Positions 16,969-26,349 are shown, counted from the stretch's first letter. The stretch: DNA of 64,000 nucleotides from an uncultured Paracoccaceae bacterium (GCA_947493335.1 CANLQO010000001.1:372001-436000), one strand, 5' to 3'. Translations and numbers: made by a program. The notes: generated by a model from the sequence alone, not told the origin.

Positions 16969-18117
16969 CTAGTTCAAAAATCCCGGTGCGAAAAAGAAGA
17001 ACCCGTACGCGACGATCAATGCAGGCACCATCGAATAGATCGTGGCCCAGATAGCGGCGCGGGGGTTGAGGGCGATGGCCGGGAAAAGCGCGTCGCCGTC
17101 ATTCGAAATCGCATTGCCGATCAGTGCCGAAAACGGCACCAGCCCATTGATGTATAGGGTCGTTACCAGCACCTGTGGTCCGCAGCCCGGCACCAGCCCG
17201 ATCAAGACGCCCATCAATGGCAAAAGCGGGGCAACGCCCTTGAACCACATCTCAAGATCCAGCCCGCCGTAAGCAACCGCATAGTCATAGGCAAGGAATG
17301 CGCCAATCACCCAGACCGAGATAAATGCCGTCTCTTCGGCCATGCGGGTGACCGCGGGGTCCTTGGCATTGGTCATCGCAGAAAGCTTAGAGGTGGCCCA
17401 GATGAAAAGGCCCGTGAACGTGCCCGCCAGAGCAATTGCCTCAATTGTCAGGGCACCGGCCAATGCCGCGATGTCCACATTGGCAAGGTCCATCACGCCC
17501 AGCGCAAGCCCTGGAATGGCCAGAGCGAGGAATAGCCAGTCACGCATGCGCACCGCACCAATCCGGGGGGCAAGCTCGCATTGGGCAGAGGTGTCGGCGC
17601 GGAATTCTGGCGCACCCATCCGATCAATCACCCAGCCCGAAAGGATGCCGACACTAAAGCTAAGTGGCAGCAGGATCACCGCAGCATCCGGGCGTGTGGC
17701 AATCAACAGAAAGGCCGCGTCGCCCATCGTGGCCGTCAGGGCCGCAACAACGGCTCCAAAGCCTACGTTTCCGGATGAATAAGCGGCCACCACAATGACC
17801 GCTCCGCCGCAGCCGGGTGTCGCCCCCAAAAGGGCCGCCAGTGGAACCTGCCAGCCTTTCGAACGGCTCAGCGCTTCACCCAAGTCAAAGTGAAAGACTT
17901 TTTCGGCACCATAGAACAGCAACAATGTCGCCGCGACAAAGCAGGACACGGCGATGTAGGCGTCGACCATCAGTTCCCGGGTCAAAAGACCCAAACCGCC
18001 CGGGGCTGCCGCCAAAGCCATCAGTATCAGGGCCACCAGCAACCGCTTTGCCCGGAACGGACCGATGCGGCGGGGCAGGGCGACGGGGCCTTGCGGGTCT
18101 AATGTGGTGGAGGTCAT
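16969..18117 (-). CDS. Putative manganese/heavy-metal exporter (ArsP_2-type permease)
   Basis: 382 aa from ATG 18117. The longer frame (18198) is rejected because it would translate through an apparent Fur-type operator. About ten hydrophobic helices are visible. Two short repeated motifs mark the halves: GATPGCGGAVIVV and GLVPGCGPQVLVT, each with PGCG in a re-entrant position. ALTATMGDAAFLLIA lies between. This matches the 10-TM putative heavy-metal exporter family often annotated as a manganese transporter. The upstream Fur/Mur-like box supports metal homeostasis. Substrate and direction remain inferred. Confidence 0.7.
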   Translation of the reverse strand: MTSTTLDPQGPVALPRRIGPFRAKRLLVALILMALAAAPGGLGLLTRELMVDAYIAVSCFVAATLLLFYGAEKVFHFDLGEALSRSKGWQVPLAALLGATPGCGGAVIVVAAYSSGNVGFGAVVAALTATMGDAAFLLIATRPDAAVILLPLSFSVGILSGWVIDRMGAPEFRADTSAQCELAPRIGAVRMRDWLFLALAIPGLALGVMDLANVDIAALAGALTIEAIALAGTFTGLFIWATSKLSAMTNAKDPAVTRMAEETAFISVWVIGAFLAYDYAVAYGGLDLEMWFKGVAPLLPLMGVLIGLVPGCGPQVLVTTLYINGLVPFSALIGNAISNDGDALFPAIALNPRAAIWATIYSMVPALIVAYGFFFFAPGFLN

Positions 18118-18130
18118 GCACTTATCCAGT

Positions 18131-18145
18131 TGCGAATTATTCTCA
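18131..18145. promoter_or_regulatory. Fur/Mur-like box upstream of the metal permease
   Basis: TGCGAATTATTCTCA is an imperfect palindrome (two mismatched bases; the ideal right half would be TTCGCA) centred 21 bp upstream of the permease ATG. It resembles alphaproteobacterial Fur/Mur sites. Its position suits control of the minus-strand permease and lies in the region shared with the divergent thioesterase pair. Confidence 0.5.
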
Positions 18146-18210
18146 ATCTCAAATATAGGACTTGCCCCCGCGCTGGCAAGTGACAATTTTGCGCACAAAG
18201 GAATCCCGCT

Positions 18211-18651
18211 TTGACAGACACCTCACCCCCCGACCGAAACGCCACTGTGCGCCAGTTTATTGGTGCGCTGCCGCATTCTGTGACCTTGGGCATGCGGTTG
18301 ACGGATGTGACCGATGGCGAAGCGACGATTGTGATGGACTACGACGAACGTTTCATCGGCGATCCTGAAACCGGTGTGATCCACGGTGGAGCCGTCTCGG
18401 CATTGATGGACACCTGCGGCGGGGCGGCTGTGATGTCGCACCCTTCGGCACCCACCAGCACAGCGACCCTTGATCTGCGGATCGACTACATGCGCCCTGC
18501 GACACCGGGTCACCGGATCACGGCCATTGCCACCTGCTACCACGTTACCCGCTCGGTGGCCTTTGTGCGGGCCACGGCCATGGATGAGGATACGGCCCGT
18601 CCTGTCGCCACTGCCACTGGGGCGTTTACGGTCGAAGGGGGCAAATCATGA
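18211..18651 (+). CDS. PaaI-family thioesterase (hotdog fold), first of a pair
   Basis: 146 aa starting at TTG 18211 behind AAAGGAAT. The hotdog signature [19 protein letters not shown] (about 55-73) has the Gly-Gly turn and Asp used by PaaI-type acyl-CoA thioesterases. Residues [12 protein letters not shown] are the following strand. It probably hydrolyses acyl-CoA thioesters. Its stop overlaps the next thioesterase (ATGA), so the two may form a heteromer or handle different chains. Confidence 0.82.
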   Translation: MTDTSPPDRNATVRQFIGALPHSVTLGMRLTDVTDGEATIVMDYDERFIGDPETGVIHGGAVSALMDTCGGAAVMSHPSAPTSTATLDLRIDYMRPATPGHRITAIATCYHVTRSVAFVRATAMDEDTARPVATATGAFTVEGGKS

Positions 18652-19136
18652 AGCGGCGGCCCGAACCGGTGCAAGTCGTCAAATCCCGCCGCGATGCCGC
18701 CCTGGATCAACTTGTCGGCGGCGTGCCCTATATCCAGTTTCTGGGCATTCGCTTTGACCGCCGCGGCGACGAACTCACTGGCGTACTGCCCTTCGCAGAG
18801 ACCCACATCGGCAACCCGATGCTGCCTGCGATCCACGGCGGCGTAACGGCGGCCTTTCTTGAGGTCACCGCGATCATCGAACTCAGCTGGTCCGCCATGT
18901 GGGGGGAAATCGAAGCCGGAGAGGCGGACATCGCAAAGCGCGGGTTGCCCAAGACGATCGACTTCACGGTGGATTATCTGCGGTCTGGACTGCCGCGCGA
19001 TGCCTATGCCCGCGCCCGCGTGAACAGATCGGGCCGCCGTTATGCCTCTGTCCATGTAGAGGCTTGGCAGGATAACCGCAGCCGACTTTTTGCCCAGGCG
19101 ACCGGGCATTTCCTGATGCCCGTCCGCAATGGCTGA
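18648..19136 (+). CDS. PaaI-family thioesterase (hotdog fold), second of a pair
   Basis: 162 aa with the hotdog motif [19 protein letters not shown] (about 63-81) and the strand [12 protein letters not shown]. Here a Glu in FLEVT occupies the place of the Asp of the first copy. Overlaps on both sides (ATGA with the preceding thioesterase, 8 bp with the MATE gene) indicate an operon of three. The substrate is unknown. Confidence 0.8.
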   Translation: MKRRPEPVQVVKSRRDAALDQLVGGVPYIQFLGIRFDRRGDELTGVLPFAETHIGNPMLPAIHGGVTAAFLEVTAIIELSWSAMWGEIEAGEADIAKRGLPKTIDFTVDYLRSGLPRDAYARARVNRSGRRYASVHVEAWQDNRSRLFAQATGHFLMPVRNG

Positions 19137-20442
19137 GACCGCGCCGCTGACACATCGGCGGGTCTTGCATATCGCTTTGCCGATTGTGCTGTCGAATGCG
19201 ACCGTGCCGATCCTCGGCGTCGTCGACACCGGCGTGGTTGGACAATTGGGCGAGGCGGCACCCATCGGCGCCGTAGGCATTGGCGCGATTATCCTGACAG
19301 CGATCTACTGGGTTTTTGGCTTTCTGCGCATGGGCACCACCGGTCTGACGGCGCAGGCGGCGGGTGCCGGACAACCGGGCGAGGTTGCCGCACTTCTGAC
19401 CCGGTCGCTGCTGATCGGAGCTGCGGCAGGCGTCGGAATCATCATCCTGCAGGTCTGGCTTTTTGCCGGCGCCTTCTGGATATCACCGGCAAGTGCAGAG
19501 GTTGAGGGGCTTGCCCGCACCTATATGGCGATCCGCGTTTGGTCCGCGCCTGCAGTCATCGGACTTTATGGTATTACTGGCTGGCTGGTGGCGCAGGAAC
19601 GCACCCGCGCGGTGCTGGCCCTGCAAGTTCTGATGAACGGCACCAACATCCTGCTCGATCTGCTGTTTGTGCTCGGCTTTGGCTGGGGCGTGGCGGGGGT
19701 GGCCTGGGCCACCTTTATCGCGGAGTGGTCGGGGCTTCTCTTTGGGCTCTGGTTGTGTCGCGCGGTCTTTGCGGTGCCCGCCTGGCGCGATTGGCCCCGT
19801 GTCTTTGACCGGGCACGGCTGCGTAACATGGCAGTTGTGAACACTGACATTCTGATCCGCTCGGTCCTGCTGCAGGCAATCTTCGTCAGCTTTCTTTTTT
19901 ACGGTGCCCGTTTTGGAGATGTGCAACTGGCCGCCAACCAGATTCTGATGCAGTTCCTCTATGTCACTTCCTACGCCATGGACGGTTTCGCCTTCGCGGC
20001 AGAGGCATTGGTCGGTCAGGCTCTGGGGGCCGCAAACGCCGTCAGACTGCGTCGCGCGGTGGTGCTCACCTCGTTCTGGGCGTTGATGATCTGTGCGGCA
20101 CTCTCATTGGTCTTTGCTCTCATCGGTCCGTGGAGCATCGCGATAATGGCCAAATCTGTGCCCGTGCAAGAGGCCGCCGTGACCTATCTGCCCTACATGG
20201 TCGCTGCACCTTTGGTCGGTGTCGCGGCCTGGATGCTTGACGGTATTTTCATCGGCGCGACGCGAACGACCGATATGCGCAACATGATGATCATCTCGAC
20301 CATCGCCTATTTCGTGGCCGTCATCCCCCTCATGGCGGTATTTGGCAATCATGGGCTCTGGCTTGGTCTGCTTTTCAGCTTTGCGGTGCGTGGGGTCACA
20401 TTGGGCTGGAAGTATCCCCGGCTGGAAAGGTCGGCGGCATAG
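19129..20442 (+). CDS. MATE-family efflux transporter (DinF-like)
   Basis: 437 aa with about twelve transmembrane helices in two six-helix halves. LPIVLSNATVPILGVVDTGVVGQLG near the N-terminus is the usual MATE entry. A second-half counterpart, NTDILIRSVLLQAIFVSFLFYGAR, begins near 240. The DinF-like branch of MATE proteins exports cationic or amphipathic compounds with Na+ or H+ exchange. Coupling to two thioesterases could mean export of an acyl-derived product, but that is speculative. Confidence 0.85.
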   Translation: MAETAPLTHRRVLHIALPIVLSNATVPILGVVDTGVVGQLGEAAPIGAVGIGAIILTAIYWVFGFLRMGTTGLTAQAAGAGQPGEVAALLTRSLLIGAAAGVGIIILQVWLFAGAFWISPASAEVEGLARTYMAIRVWSAPAVIGLYGITGWLVAQERTRAVLALQVLMNGTNILLDLLFVLGFGWGVAGVAWATFIAEWSGLLFGLWLCRAVFAVPAWRDWPRVFDRARLRNMAVVNTDILIRSVLLQAIFVSFLFYGARFGDVQLAANQILMQFLYVTSYAMDGFAFAAEALVGQALGAANAVRLRRAVVLTSFWALMICAALSLVFALIGPWSIAIMAKSVPVQEAAVTYLPYMVAAPLVGVAAWMLDGIFIGATRTTDMRNMMIISTIAYFVAVIPLMAVFGNHGLWLGLLFSFAVRGVTLGWKYPRLERSAA

Positions 20443-20661
20443 GCTGGGTATGGAATGTCCAGTCCAACCCGTTTGTGATGTCAGGCACAGCGGGCGCATG
20501 TGATACATCTTTTACACGACAATTGTCATGGGTCTTTCGGGGCCAATCCCGTTGCAACTCAGCGTCCTGCCGCGCTGGCATGGCAGCTTCGTGCGGATGC
20601 CGGTCGCATCAATCCGTACATGTTCGATTTAATCAAAGATGCAGTTGAGCAGACCCGGCAC

Positions 20662-21699
20662 TTAAGTCCAGTCACCACGCCCCGTGCCGACAGCCTCGGT
20701 CACTGATCCGAACCCGTCTCGTTCCAGCAATCGGTCCAACCCCTGCGCAATCTCTCCGGCAAGCGAAATGCCACCGTAAACGAGGGCGGTGTAAAGCTGC
20801 ACCGCCGTCGCCCCGGCGCGGATCTTTTGATAGGCTTGCTCCGCCGAACTGACCCCGCCCACGCCAATGATGGGCAGATCAGTCATGCCCGACAGGCTGG
20901 CCAGCACGCGCGTGGATTTCTCAAATAGCGGCTGACCCGAAAGTCCACCGGTTTCCGTCTTGTGGGGGCCGTGCAGCCCGTCCCGGTCAAGCGTGGTGTT
21001 CGTTGCGATCAAGCCCGCGATGCCAGCACCATTGGCGACCTCGGCGACATCGGCCAATTCTTCAGCGGTCAAATCCGGCGCAATCTTCAGAAATACCGGA
21101 ATTTCCGTGGCATTGGCGGCGATCACACCTGACAAAAGCGCCGCCAGCGCAGCCTTGCCCTGCAAGTCGCGCAGTTTTTCGGTGTTGGGCGAAGAGACAT
21201 TGACCGTCGCGAACTCCACATGCGGGCCGCAATGGGCGATGACACGGGCGAAATCGCCTGCACGGTCGGTGCTCGTCTTGTTGGCCCCAAGGTTCAACCC
21301 CACGATCCCGCGATGACCTTTCAGCCGCTCGCCGATCGCCTCCATCCCATCGTTATTGAACCCAAAGCGATTGATTGCCGCCTGATCTTCGCTCAGCCGA
21401 AACAGCCGCGGTCGCGGATTGCCTGGCTGGGGCAGGGGGGTCGCCGCCCCGACCTCCAGAAACCCAAAGGCCGTTTGCGACAAAGCCGCCAGCGCTGTGG
21501 CGTTCTTGTCAAAGCCCGCGGCCAGACCGATGGGGTTCGGCAAGTCCAGCCCTGCAAGTGTCACCCGCAGCCGATCCGATGTGACCGGCCCGCCCTTGGG
21601 TCCCAATCCGGTGTTCAGAGCTTTCAGCGCGAGCCCATGCGCGCGTTCGGGATCAAAGGACCGCAGCGCCCGCAGGCCGATCTGCTCAATCAGGCTCAT
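20662..21699 (-). CDS. pyrD: Dihydroorotate dehydrogenase (quinone)
   Basis: 345 aa from ATG 21699, which overlaps the DUF952 stop; the 40 extra upstream codons are not needed. Class 2 enzyme of pyrimidine synthesis, oxidising dihydroorotate with ubiquinone at the membrane. The N-terminal helix pair holds [21 protein letters not shown] contacts are [10 protein letters not shown] and [14 protein letters not shown]. The class 2 catalytic Ser lies in NVSSPNT. Length is typical. Confidence 0.95.
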   Translation of the reverse strand: MSLIEQIGLRALRSFDPERAHGLALKALNTGLGPKGGPVTSDRLRVTLAGLDLPNPIGLAAGFDKNATALAALSQTAFGFLEVGAATPLPQPGNPRPRLFRLSEDQAAINRFGFNNDGMEAIGERLKGHRGIVGLNLGANKTSTDRAGDFARVIAHCGPHVEFATVNVSSPNTEKLRDLQGKAALAALLSGVIAANATEIPVFLKIAPDLTAEELADVAEVANGAGIAGLIATNTTLDRDGLHGPHKTETGGLSGQPLFEKSTRVLASLSGMTDLPIIGVGGVSSAEQAYQKIRAGATAVQLYTALVYGGISLAGEIAQGLDRLLERDGFGSVTEAVGTGRGDWT

Positions 21700-22028
21700 A
21701 GGTCGGGAAACTGATGCGCGCCGTCGACAAGCGGCAATGGCTGGGACCAGATCACGTCTTCCAATCGCAAAGTGCGATAAAGATGCGGGAACAGCGCACC
21801 GCCGCGGGACGGTTCCCACTTTAGATCATCGCCAAGCTTGTCGGCCTCCAGCGCGGCCAGCATCAGCCCATCGACACCCGCAAAATGCTTCGCCGCGGTC
21901 TCGGCGGCCTGTTCTGCCGTCGAAAAGTGGATATAGCCATCGGCCAGATCGATTGGCGCGCCCTGTGTTTCACCGGCCTCGACCAGCGCCCGCCATTCGG
22001 GCGTACGGAAAATCTTGTAAATCAGCAT
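21696..22028 (-). CDS. DUF952 family protein
   Basis: 110 aa from ATG 22028 (MLIYKIFR). The family's recognisable elements are present: YKI at the start, [38 protein letters not shown] and the final PLPL-DG. DUF952 proteins adopt a fold close to ADP-ribosyltransferase-related proteins, but the function is not established. The stop overlaps pyrD (ATGA), a pairing common in alphaproteobacteria as I recall. Confidence 0.8.
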   Translation of the reverse strand: MLIYKIFRTPEWRALVEAGETQGAPIDLADGYIHFSTAEQAAETAAKHFAGVDGLMLAALEADKLGDDLKWEPSRGGALFPHLYRTLRLEDVIWSQPLPLVDGAHQFPDL

Positions 22029-22179
22029 GACCGCTCTGTGCCGTGTGCCCGTCAATTAATCAAGACCGCCTGTCACAGAACTGACGTAGGGGCCGTTTAC
22101 GCCGATGAGGCGTCTGGACATTTGACTCTGTCCCGACCCCTCGCCAAGCTACCAGTATTCCAATTTGGGGGAACCAAGA

Positions 22180-23739
22180 ATGACATTCCGTATCCTGTCC
22201 GCCACCGCCGCTCTTGCCCTGATGGCAAGCACGGCATCGGCTGATTACAACCTCACCATCCTGCACACCAACGATTTCCATGATCGGCATGAACCGATCA
22301 GCAGATTTGACGGTCCATGCTCTGCCGAAGACAACGCGGCTGGCGAATGCTTTGGCGGCACAGCGCGCCTTGTGACCGCCGTCGCCGAAGCGCGCTCGCG
22401 CTCGAACAACTCCATCCTCGTGGATGGCGGTGACCAATTTCAGGGCACATTGTTCTACACCCAGTACAAGGGCACCATGACGGCAGAGTTCATGAACCTC
22501 TTGGGTTATGACGCCATGACCGTTGGCAACCACGAGTTTGACGATGGCCCCGAAGTCCTGTCCGCATTCACCGACGCAGTTGAATTCCCGATCCTGATGT
22601 CGAACGCCGATATCTCGGGTGAGCCGCTGATTGCCGACAAGATCGCGAAATCCGTCGTGATTGAACGCGGAGGCGAAAAGATCGGCCTGATTGGCCTGAC
22701 ACCCGAAGATACTGACGAACTTGCCAGCCCCGGCCCGAACGTGATCTTCACCGACCCCTCGGATGCCGTGCAGGGAGAGGTCGACAAGCTGACCGAAATG
22801 GGCGTGAACAAGATCATTGTCCTGTCCCACTCAGGCTATTCGACTGACCAAGAGGTTGCAGCCAATACCTCTGGCGTTGACGTGATCGTCGGCGGACACT
22901 CCAACACGCTGCTGTCCAACACCTCTGACCGTGCCGCGGGTCCGTACCCCACCATGGTCAACGGCGTGGCCATCGTGCAGGCCTATGCCTATGGTAAATT
23001 CCTGGGCGAGTTGAACGTGACCTTTGACGACGAAGGTGTCGTGACCGAAGCCGTTGGCGAGCCGATCATCATTGATGGTGCCGTGGTCGAAAACGAGGCT
23101 GTGCTGGCCCGTATCGGCGAATTGGCAGAGCCACTGGAAGCCCTGCGCAACCAAGTTGTTGGCAACACAGCCGCAGCGATCGAAGGCAATCGCGACGTCT
23201 GCCGGGCCATGGAATGCTCTGGCGGCAACCTTGTCGCGGACGCCATGCTTGACCGTGTCGCCGATCAGGGGATTCAGGTTGCCATCGCCAACGCGGGCGG
23301 CATCCGTGCCTCCATCGACGCGGGAGAAGTGACAAAGGGCGAAGTCCTGACCGTGCTGCCGTTCCAGAACACGCTGTCCACATTCTCGGTCTCTGGCGAT
23401 GTCCTGCTGGCCGCACTTGAAAACGGCGTGTCCGAAATCGAAGAAGGTGCGGGCCGTTTCCCGCAGGTCGCTGGTCTGACCATGACCGTTGACCCGGCCG
23501 CAGAGCCCGGTAGCCGCGTTTCCGACGTCATGGTTGGCGGTGAGCCGCTTGATGGCAGCGCAACCTATGGCATGGTGTCAAACAACTATGTCCGCAACGG
23601 TGGCGACGGTTACAAGATGTTCGTGAACGCTGCGGACGCATATGACTTTGGTCCGGATCTGGCTGACGTCGTTGCCGATTACATCGCAGAGCAGGGCGAC
23701 TATCAGCCCTACACCGATGGTCGCATCATGATGAAGTAA
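22180..23739 (+). CDS. Periplasmic 5'-nucleotidase / metallophosphatase
   Basis: ATG 22180 opens a signal peptide (MTFRILSATAALALMASTASA), giving 519 aa; the upstream TTG at 22165 lacks support. The two-metal site is complete: ILHTNDFHDR, DGGDQFQGT, TVGNHEFDDG, LSHSGY and VGGHSN. The C-terminal 5'-nucleotidase domain (about 330-519) binds the nucleoside, with IANAGGIRASIDAGE. It likely releases phosphate from extracellular nucleotides so that nucleosides can enter salvage. A strong terminator follows. Confidence 0.9.
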   Translation: MTFRILSATAALALMASTASADYNLTILHTNDFHDRHEPISRFDGPCSAEDNAAGECFGGTARLVTAVAEARSRSNNSILVDGGDQFQGTLFYTQYKGTMTAEFMNLLGYDAMTVGNHEFDDGPEVLSAFTDAVEFPILMSNADISGEPLIADKIAKSVVIERGGEKIGLIGLTPEDTDELASPGPNVIFTDPSDAVQGEVDKLTEMGVNKIIVLSHSGYSTDQEVAANTSGVDVIVGGHSNTLLSNTSDRAAGPYPTMVNGVAIVQAYAYGKFLGELNVTFDDEGVVTEAVGEPIIIDGAVVENEAVLARIGELAEPLEALRNQVVGNTAAAIEGNRDVCRAMECSGGNLVADAMLDRVADQGIQVAIANAGGIRASIDAGEVTKGEVLTVLPFQNTLSTFSVSGDVLLAALENGVSEIEEGAGRFPQVAGLTMTVDPAAEPGSRVSDVMVGGEPLDGSATYGMVSNNYVRNGGDGYKMFVNAADAYDFGPDLADVVADYIAEQGDYQPYTDGRIMMK

Positions 23740-23762
23740 GCCTTTTCAAAGACTTACAAAGA

Positions 23763-23793
23763 ACGCCCCGGTCGCTGGATCGGGGCGTTTTTT
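23763..23793 (+). terminator. Rho-independent terminator after the 5'-nucleotidase
   Basis: An 8-bp stem (ACGCCCCG, 23763-23770, with CGGGGCGT, 23781-23788) closes a 10-nt loop and is followed by TTTTTT. It separates the phosphatase from the sulfonate operon. Confidence 0.85.
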
Positions 23794-23811
23794 CATGCCC
23801 AACACTGAAAA

Positions 23812-23849
23812 TGTAAGCGCTTGCATAGAATCGGATGACTGGCTATACC
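23812..23849 (+). promoter_or_regulatory. LacI-type operator overlapping a sigma70-like promoter of hpsN
   Basis: TGTAAGCGCTTGCA (23812-23825) is a palindrome with a perfect AAGCGCTT core, typical of LacI-family operators. Its right half contains a -35-like TTGCAT (23821-23826), followed 17 bp later by TATACC (23844-23849). A repressor here would block the promoter. No regulator gene lies next to it. Confidence 0.5.
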
Positions 23850-23914
23850 GATGGAACAGCCAGACCCCTTTTGTCTGCTGTAATGGATCCCGCAGACAAC
23901 AGGATGTGCTTCCG

Positions 23915-25222
23915 ATGGCCCCGACTTACCTGAAAAAAGCGACGCTAACCTCGACCTCTGATGCGTCAGACGTCAACGAAATCGTGCAGAACATTCTCAA
24001 CGATATCGAGGCCGGCGGCGATGACGCTGCCCGCGAATATGCGGCCAAGTTTGATAAATATGACGGTAACATCATTCTGACGCAGGAAGAGATTGACGCG
24101 GCTTCTGCCCTTGTCCCCGACCGGCTCAAGGCTGACATCCGTTTTGCCGCTGACAACGTGCGCCGTTTCGCCGAAGCGCAGAAAGGCACCGTGCAGGATA
24201 TCGAGGTGGAAGTTGTGCCAGGTCTGATCGCCGGGCAAAAGGCGATCCCCGTTGATGCTGCTGGCTGCTATGTGCCCGGTGGCCGTTACAGCCACATCGC
24301 CAGCGCCATCATGACAGTGACCACCGCCAAGGTGGCTGGTTGCCAGCACATCATGGCCTGTTCTCCGCCGCGCCCCGGCGTCGGTGTGAACCCCGCAATT
24401 GTCTATGCTGCTCACGTCTGTGGGGCCGATACGATCATGGCCATTGGTGGTGTGCAGGGCGTCGCCGCCATGACCTTTGGCCTTTTCGGCCAGCCCAAGG
24501 CCAAAATTCTCGTGGGTCCCGGCAACCAGTTCGTGGCCGAGGCCAAGCGCATCCTCTTTGGGCGCGTCGGCATTGATATGATCGCCGGGCCAACTGACAG
24601 TCTGATCCTTGCCGACAAGGATGCCGACCCGCATATCGTCGCCACCGACCTCGTGTCCCAGGCAGAGCATGGGTACAATTCCCCGGTCTGGCTGGTCACT
24701 GACGACAAGGCGCTGGCCGAAGACGTTATGGCCCGTGTGCCTGCCCTGATCGACGACCTGCCAGAGGTCAATCGCGACAACGCATTCGCCGCGTGGCGCG
24801 ATTATGCAGAGGTCATCCTTTGCGCCGACCGCGAAGAGATGGCAGCAACTTCAGACGCTTACGCGCCGGAGCACCTGACCGTTCAAGCCGCCGACCTTGA
24901 TTGGTGGCTGAAGCGCCTGACCTGCTATGGCTCGCTTTTCCTGGGCGAAGAAACCACGGTCAGCTACGGCGACAAGGCCTCTGGCACCAACCATGTGCTG
25001 CCAACCTCGGGTGCCGCCAGCTACACAGGCGGTCTTTCGGTTCACAAGTTCATGAAAATGGTCACATGGCAGCGGGCGACACGCGAAGGTTCGCGCGATG
25101 TGGCCGAGGCGACCGCCCGCATTTCCCGCCTTGAGGGCATGGAGGGCCACGCCCGCGCCGCTGACGTCCGTCTTGCCAAATACTTCCCGGGCGTGAATTT
25201 CGACCTTTCCGCTGACAGCTAA
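23915..25222 (+). CDS. hpsN: Sulfopropanediol 3-dehydrogenase (HisD superfamily)
   Basis: 435 aa from ATG 23915; the longer frame would start inside the operator region. It belongs to the histidinol-dehydrogenase superfamily. Zinc ligands are all visible: Gln and His in VSQAEHG, Asp in GDKASGTNHVLPT and His in EGMEGHARAAD. The general-acid region is YAPEHLTV. The HpsN branch oxidises (R)-2,3-dihydroxypropanesulfonate (DHPS) to (R)-sulfolactate with two NAD+. The next two genes encode sulfopyruvate decarboxylase, which fits sulfonate catabolism and argues against histidine synthesis. Assignment rests on context as much as sequence. Confidence 0.78.
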   Translation: MAPTYLKKATLTSTSDASDVNEIVQNILNDIEAGGDDAAREYAAKFDKYDGNIILTQEEIDAASALVPDRLKADIRFAADNVRRFAEAQKGTVQDIEVEVVPGLIAGQKAIPVDAAGCYVPGGRYSHIASAIMTVTTAKVAGCQHIMACSPPRPGVGVNPAIVYAAHVCGADTIMAIGGVQGVAAMTFGLFGQPKAKILVGPGNQFVAEAKRILFGRVGIDMIAGPTDSLILADKDADPHIVATDLVSQAEHGYNSPVWLVTDDKALAEDVMARVPALIDDLPEVNRDNAFAAWRDYAEVILCADREEMAATSDAYAPEHLTVQAADLDWWLKRLTCYGSLFLGEETTVSYGDKASGTNHVLPTSGAASYTGGLSVHKFMKMVTWQRATREGSRDVAEATARISRLEGMEGHARAADVRLAKYFPGVNFDLSADS

Positions 25223-25241
25223 CCTCCCAAAGGAGCGACCC

Positions 25242-25748
25242 TTGAACATCGACAAGAAAATCGTGGACGATCTTGTGGCCAATGACGTGTCCTTCGTCAC
25301 TACCGTCCCCTGCAAGCAACTCGCTGGCGTCATTGACGAAGTCGATGCCCGCGATGGGATTTTCCACATCCCGTCCAATAAGGAAGATGAGGGCATGGGC
25401 CTTTGCGCCGGTGCCCACATGGGCGGTAAGCGCCCGGCGATCATCATGCAGAACACCGCCATCGGCGTGACGATCAACACGCTGGCAACGCTGACACAAT
25501 ATTACCGCATGCCGCTGCCGATGATCATTTCCTATCGTGGTGAGCTGCGCGAACCTGTCGCCTGTCAGGTTGAGATGGCCGTGCACACAAAGGCGCTTCT
25601 GGCGCAACTCAACATCCCGACCTACCACTTCCACTGGCAAAAGGATGTGGAAGAGTTCGACAACATCCTCAAATACACCTTCATGTGCAACAAACCGGTG
25701 GCGATCCTGACCGACGCCAACTTCTGGGGAGGCTACGGCGACCAATGA
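25242..25748 (+). CDS. comD: Sulfopyruvate decarboxylase, alpha subunit
   Basis: 168 aa from TTG 25242 behind a strong AAGGAG site. It is the pyrimidine-binding (N-terminal) domain of a thiamine-diphosphate decarboxylase encoded as a separate subunit. IPSNKEDEGMGLCAGAHMGG (about 45-64) carries the activating Glu. With the beta subunit it turns sulfopyruvate into sulfoacetaldehyde and CO2. The stop overlaps comE (ATGA). A phosphonopyruvate decarboxylase is possible, but that enzyme is usually a single chain. Confidence 0.8.
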   Translation: MNIDKKIVDDLVANDVSFVTTVPCKQLAGVIDEVDARDGIFHIPSNKEDEGMGLCAGAHMGGKRPAIIMQNTAIGVTINTLATLTQYYRMPLPMIISYRGELREPVACQVEMAVHTKALLAQLNIPTYHFHWQKDVEEFDNILKYTFMCNKPVAILTDANFWGGYGDQ

Positions 25749-26299
25749 TCCGCTCTGAAATCCTACGCGACATCGCGCCCATCCTCCGTGACCAGCTTGT
25801 GGTCTGCAACATCGGCATTCCCTCTCAGGAATTGCACGCCATCGACGACCAGCCGAGCAATTTCTACATGCTCGGGACCATGGGGCTGGCCTCTTCCATC
25901 GGCCTTGGGCTTGCACTTTCTCAACCCAAACCGGTGATTGTGATCGACGGGGACGGGTCAGTTTTGACCAATCTTGGCACGCTGCCCACCATCGGCAACA
26001 ACTGCCCCGACAACTACATCCTGATGATCATCGACAACGGCTCTTATGGCTCCACCGGGGATCAGCCGACATATGCTGGCATGAAGACCGACCTTGCGGC
26101 CATGGCCCGCGCCGCAGGCTGCGACAACGTGGTCGAGGTGCAGGACAAAGATACCGGCGACGCACTGCAAGCTGCGCTCGACAGCGGCAAGGGCACCGTC
26201 ATGGTCGTCAAATGCGACAGCGGCAACGCCAAGATGCCTGTGATCACGATGGACCCTGTGGTGATCAAGCACCGTTTCATGGAAGCCGTGAAAGCTTGA
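25745..26299 (+). CDS. comE: Sulfopyruvate decarboxylase, beta subunit
   Basis: 184 aa; ATG 25745 overlaps the comD stop. It is the pyrophosphate-binding half of the thiamine enzyme. The cofactor motif GDGSVLTNLGTL is followed about 26 residues later by DNGSYGSTGDQPTY, the usual GDG-to-NN spacing. It completes the ComDE heteromer. Neither a sulfolactate dehydrogenase nor Xsc lies nearby, so the rest of the pathway must be elsewhere in the genome. Confidence 0.8.
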   Translation: MIRSEILRDIAPILRDQLVVCNIGIPSQELHAIDDQPSNFYMLGTMGLASSIGLGLALSQPKPVIVIDGDGSVLTNLGTLPTIGNNCPDNYILMIIDNGSYGSTGDQPTYAGMKTDLAAMARAAGCDNVVEVQDKDTGDALQAALDSGKGTVMVVKCDSGNAKMPVITMDPVVIKHRFMEAVKA

Positions 26300-26307
26300 C
26301 CATCCTG

Positions 26308-26341
26308 CCCCGTTCTGGCCTGTAGCAAGGGCAGAACGGGG
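26308..26341 (+). promoter_or_regulatory. Strong hairpin immediately before the oxoprolinase start
   Basis: CCCCGTTCTG (26308-26317) pairs perfectly with CAGAACGGGG (26332-26341), and the stem extends inward to 13 bp with one mismatch. No T-run follows; the hairpin ends 8 bases before ATG 26350. It may partly insulate the gene from comDE, stabilise the mRNA, or restrict ribosome access. Confidence 0.5.
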
Positions 26342-26349
26342 GACACATC

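Noticed and set aside
20443-20661. Possible small gene between MATE and pyrD (frame 20500-20706)
   Set aside because: It runs into pyrD on the opposite strand, with no convincing ribosome site.
23915-25222. Histidinol dehydrogenase of histidine synthesis
   Set aside because: Superfamily motifs match, but the comDE neighbours and the absence of his genes favour HpsN.
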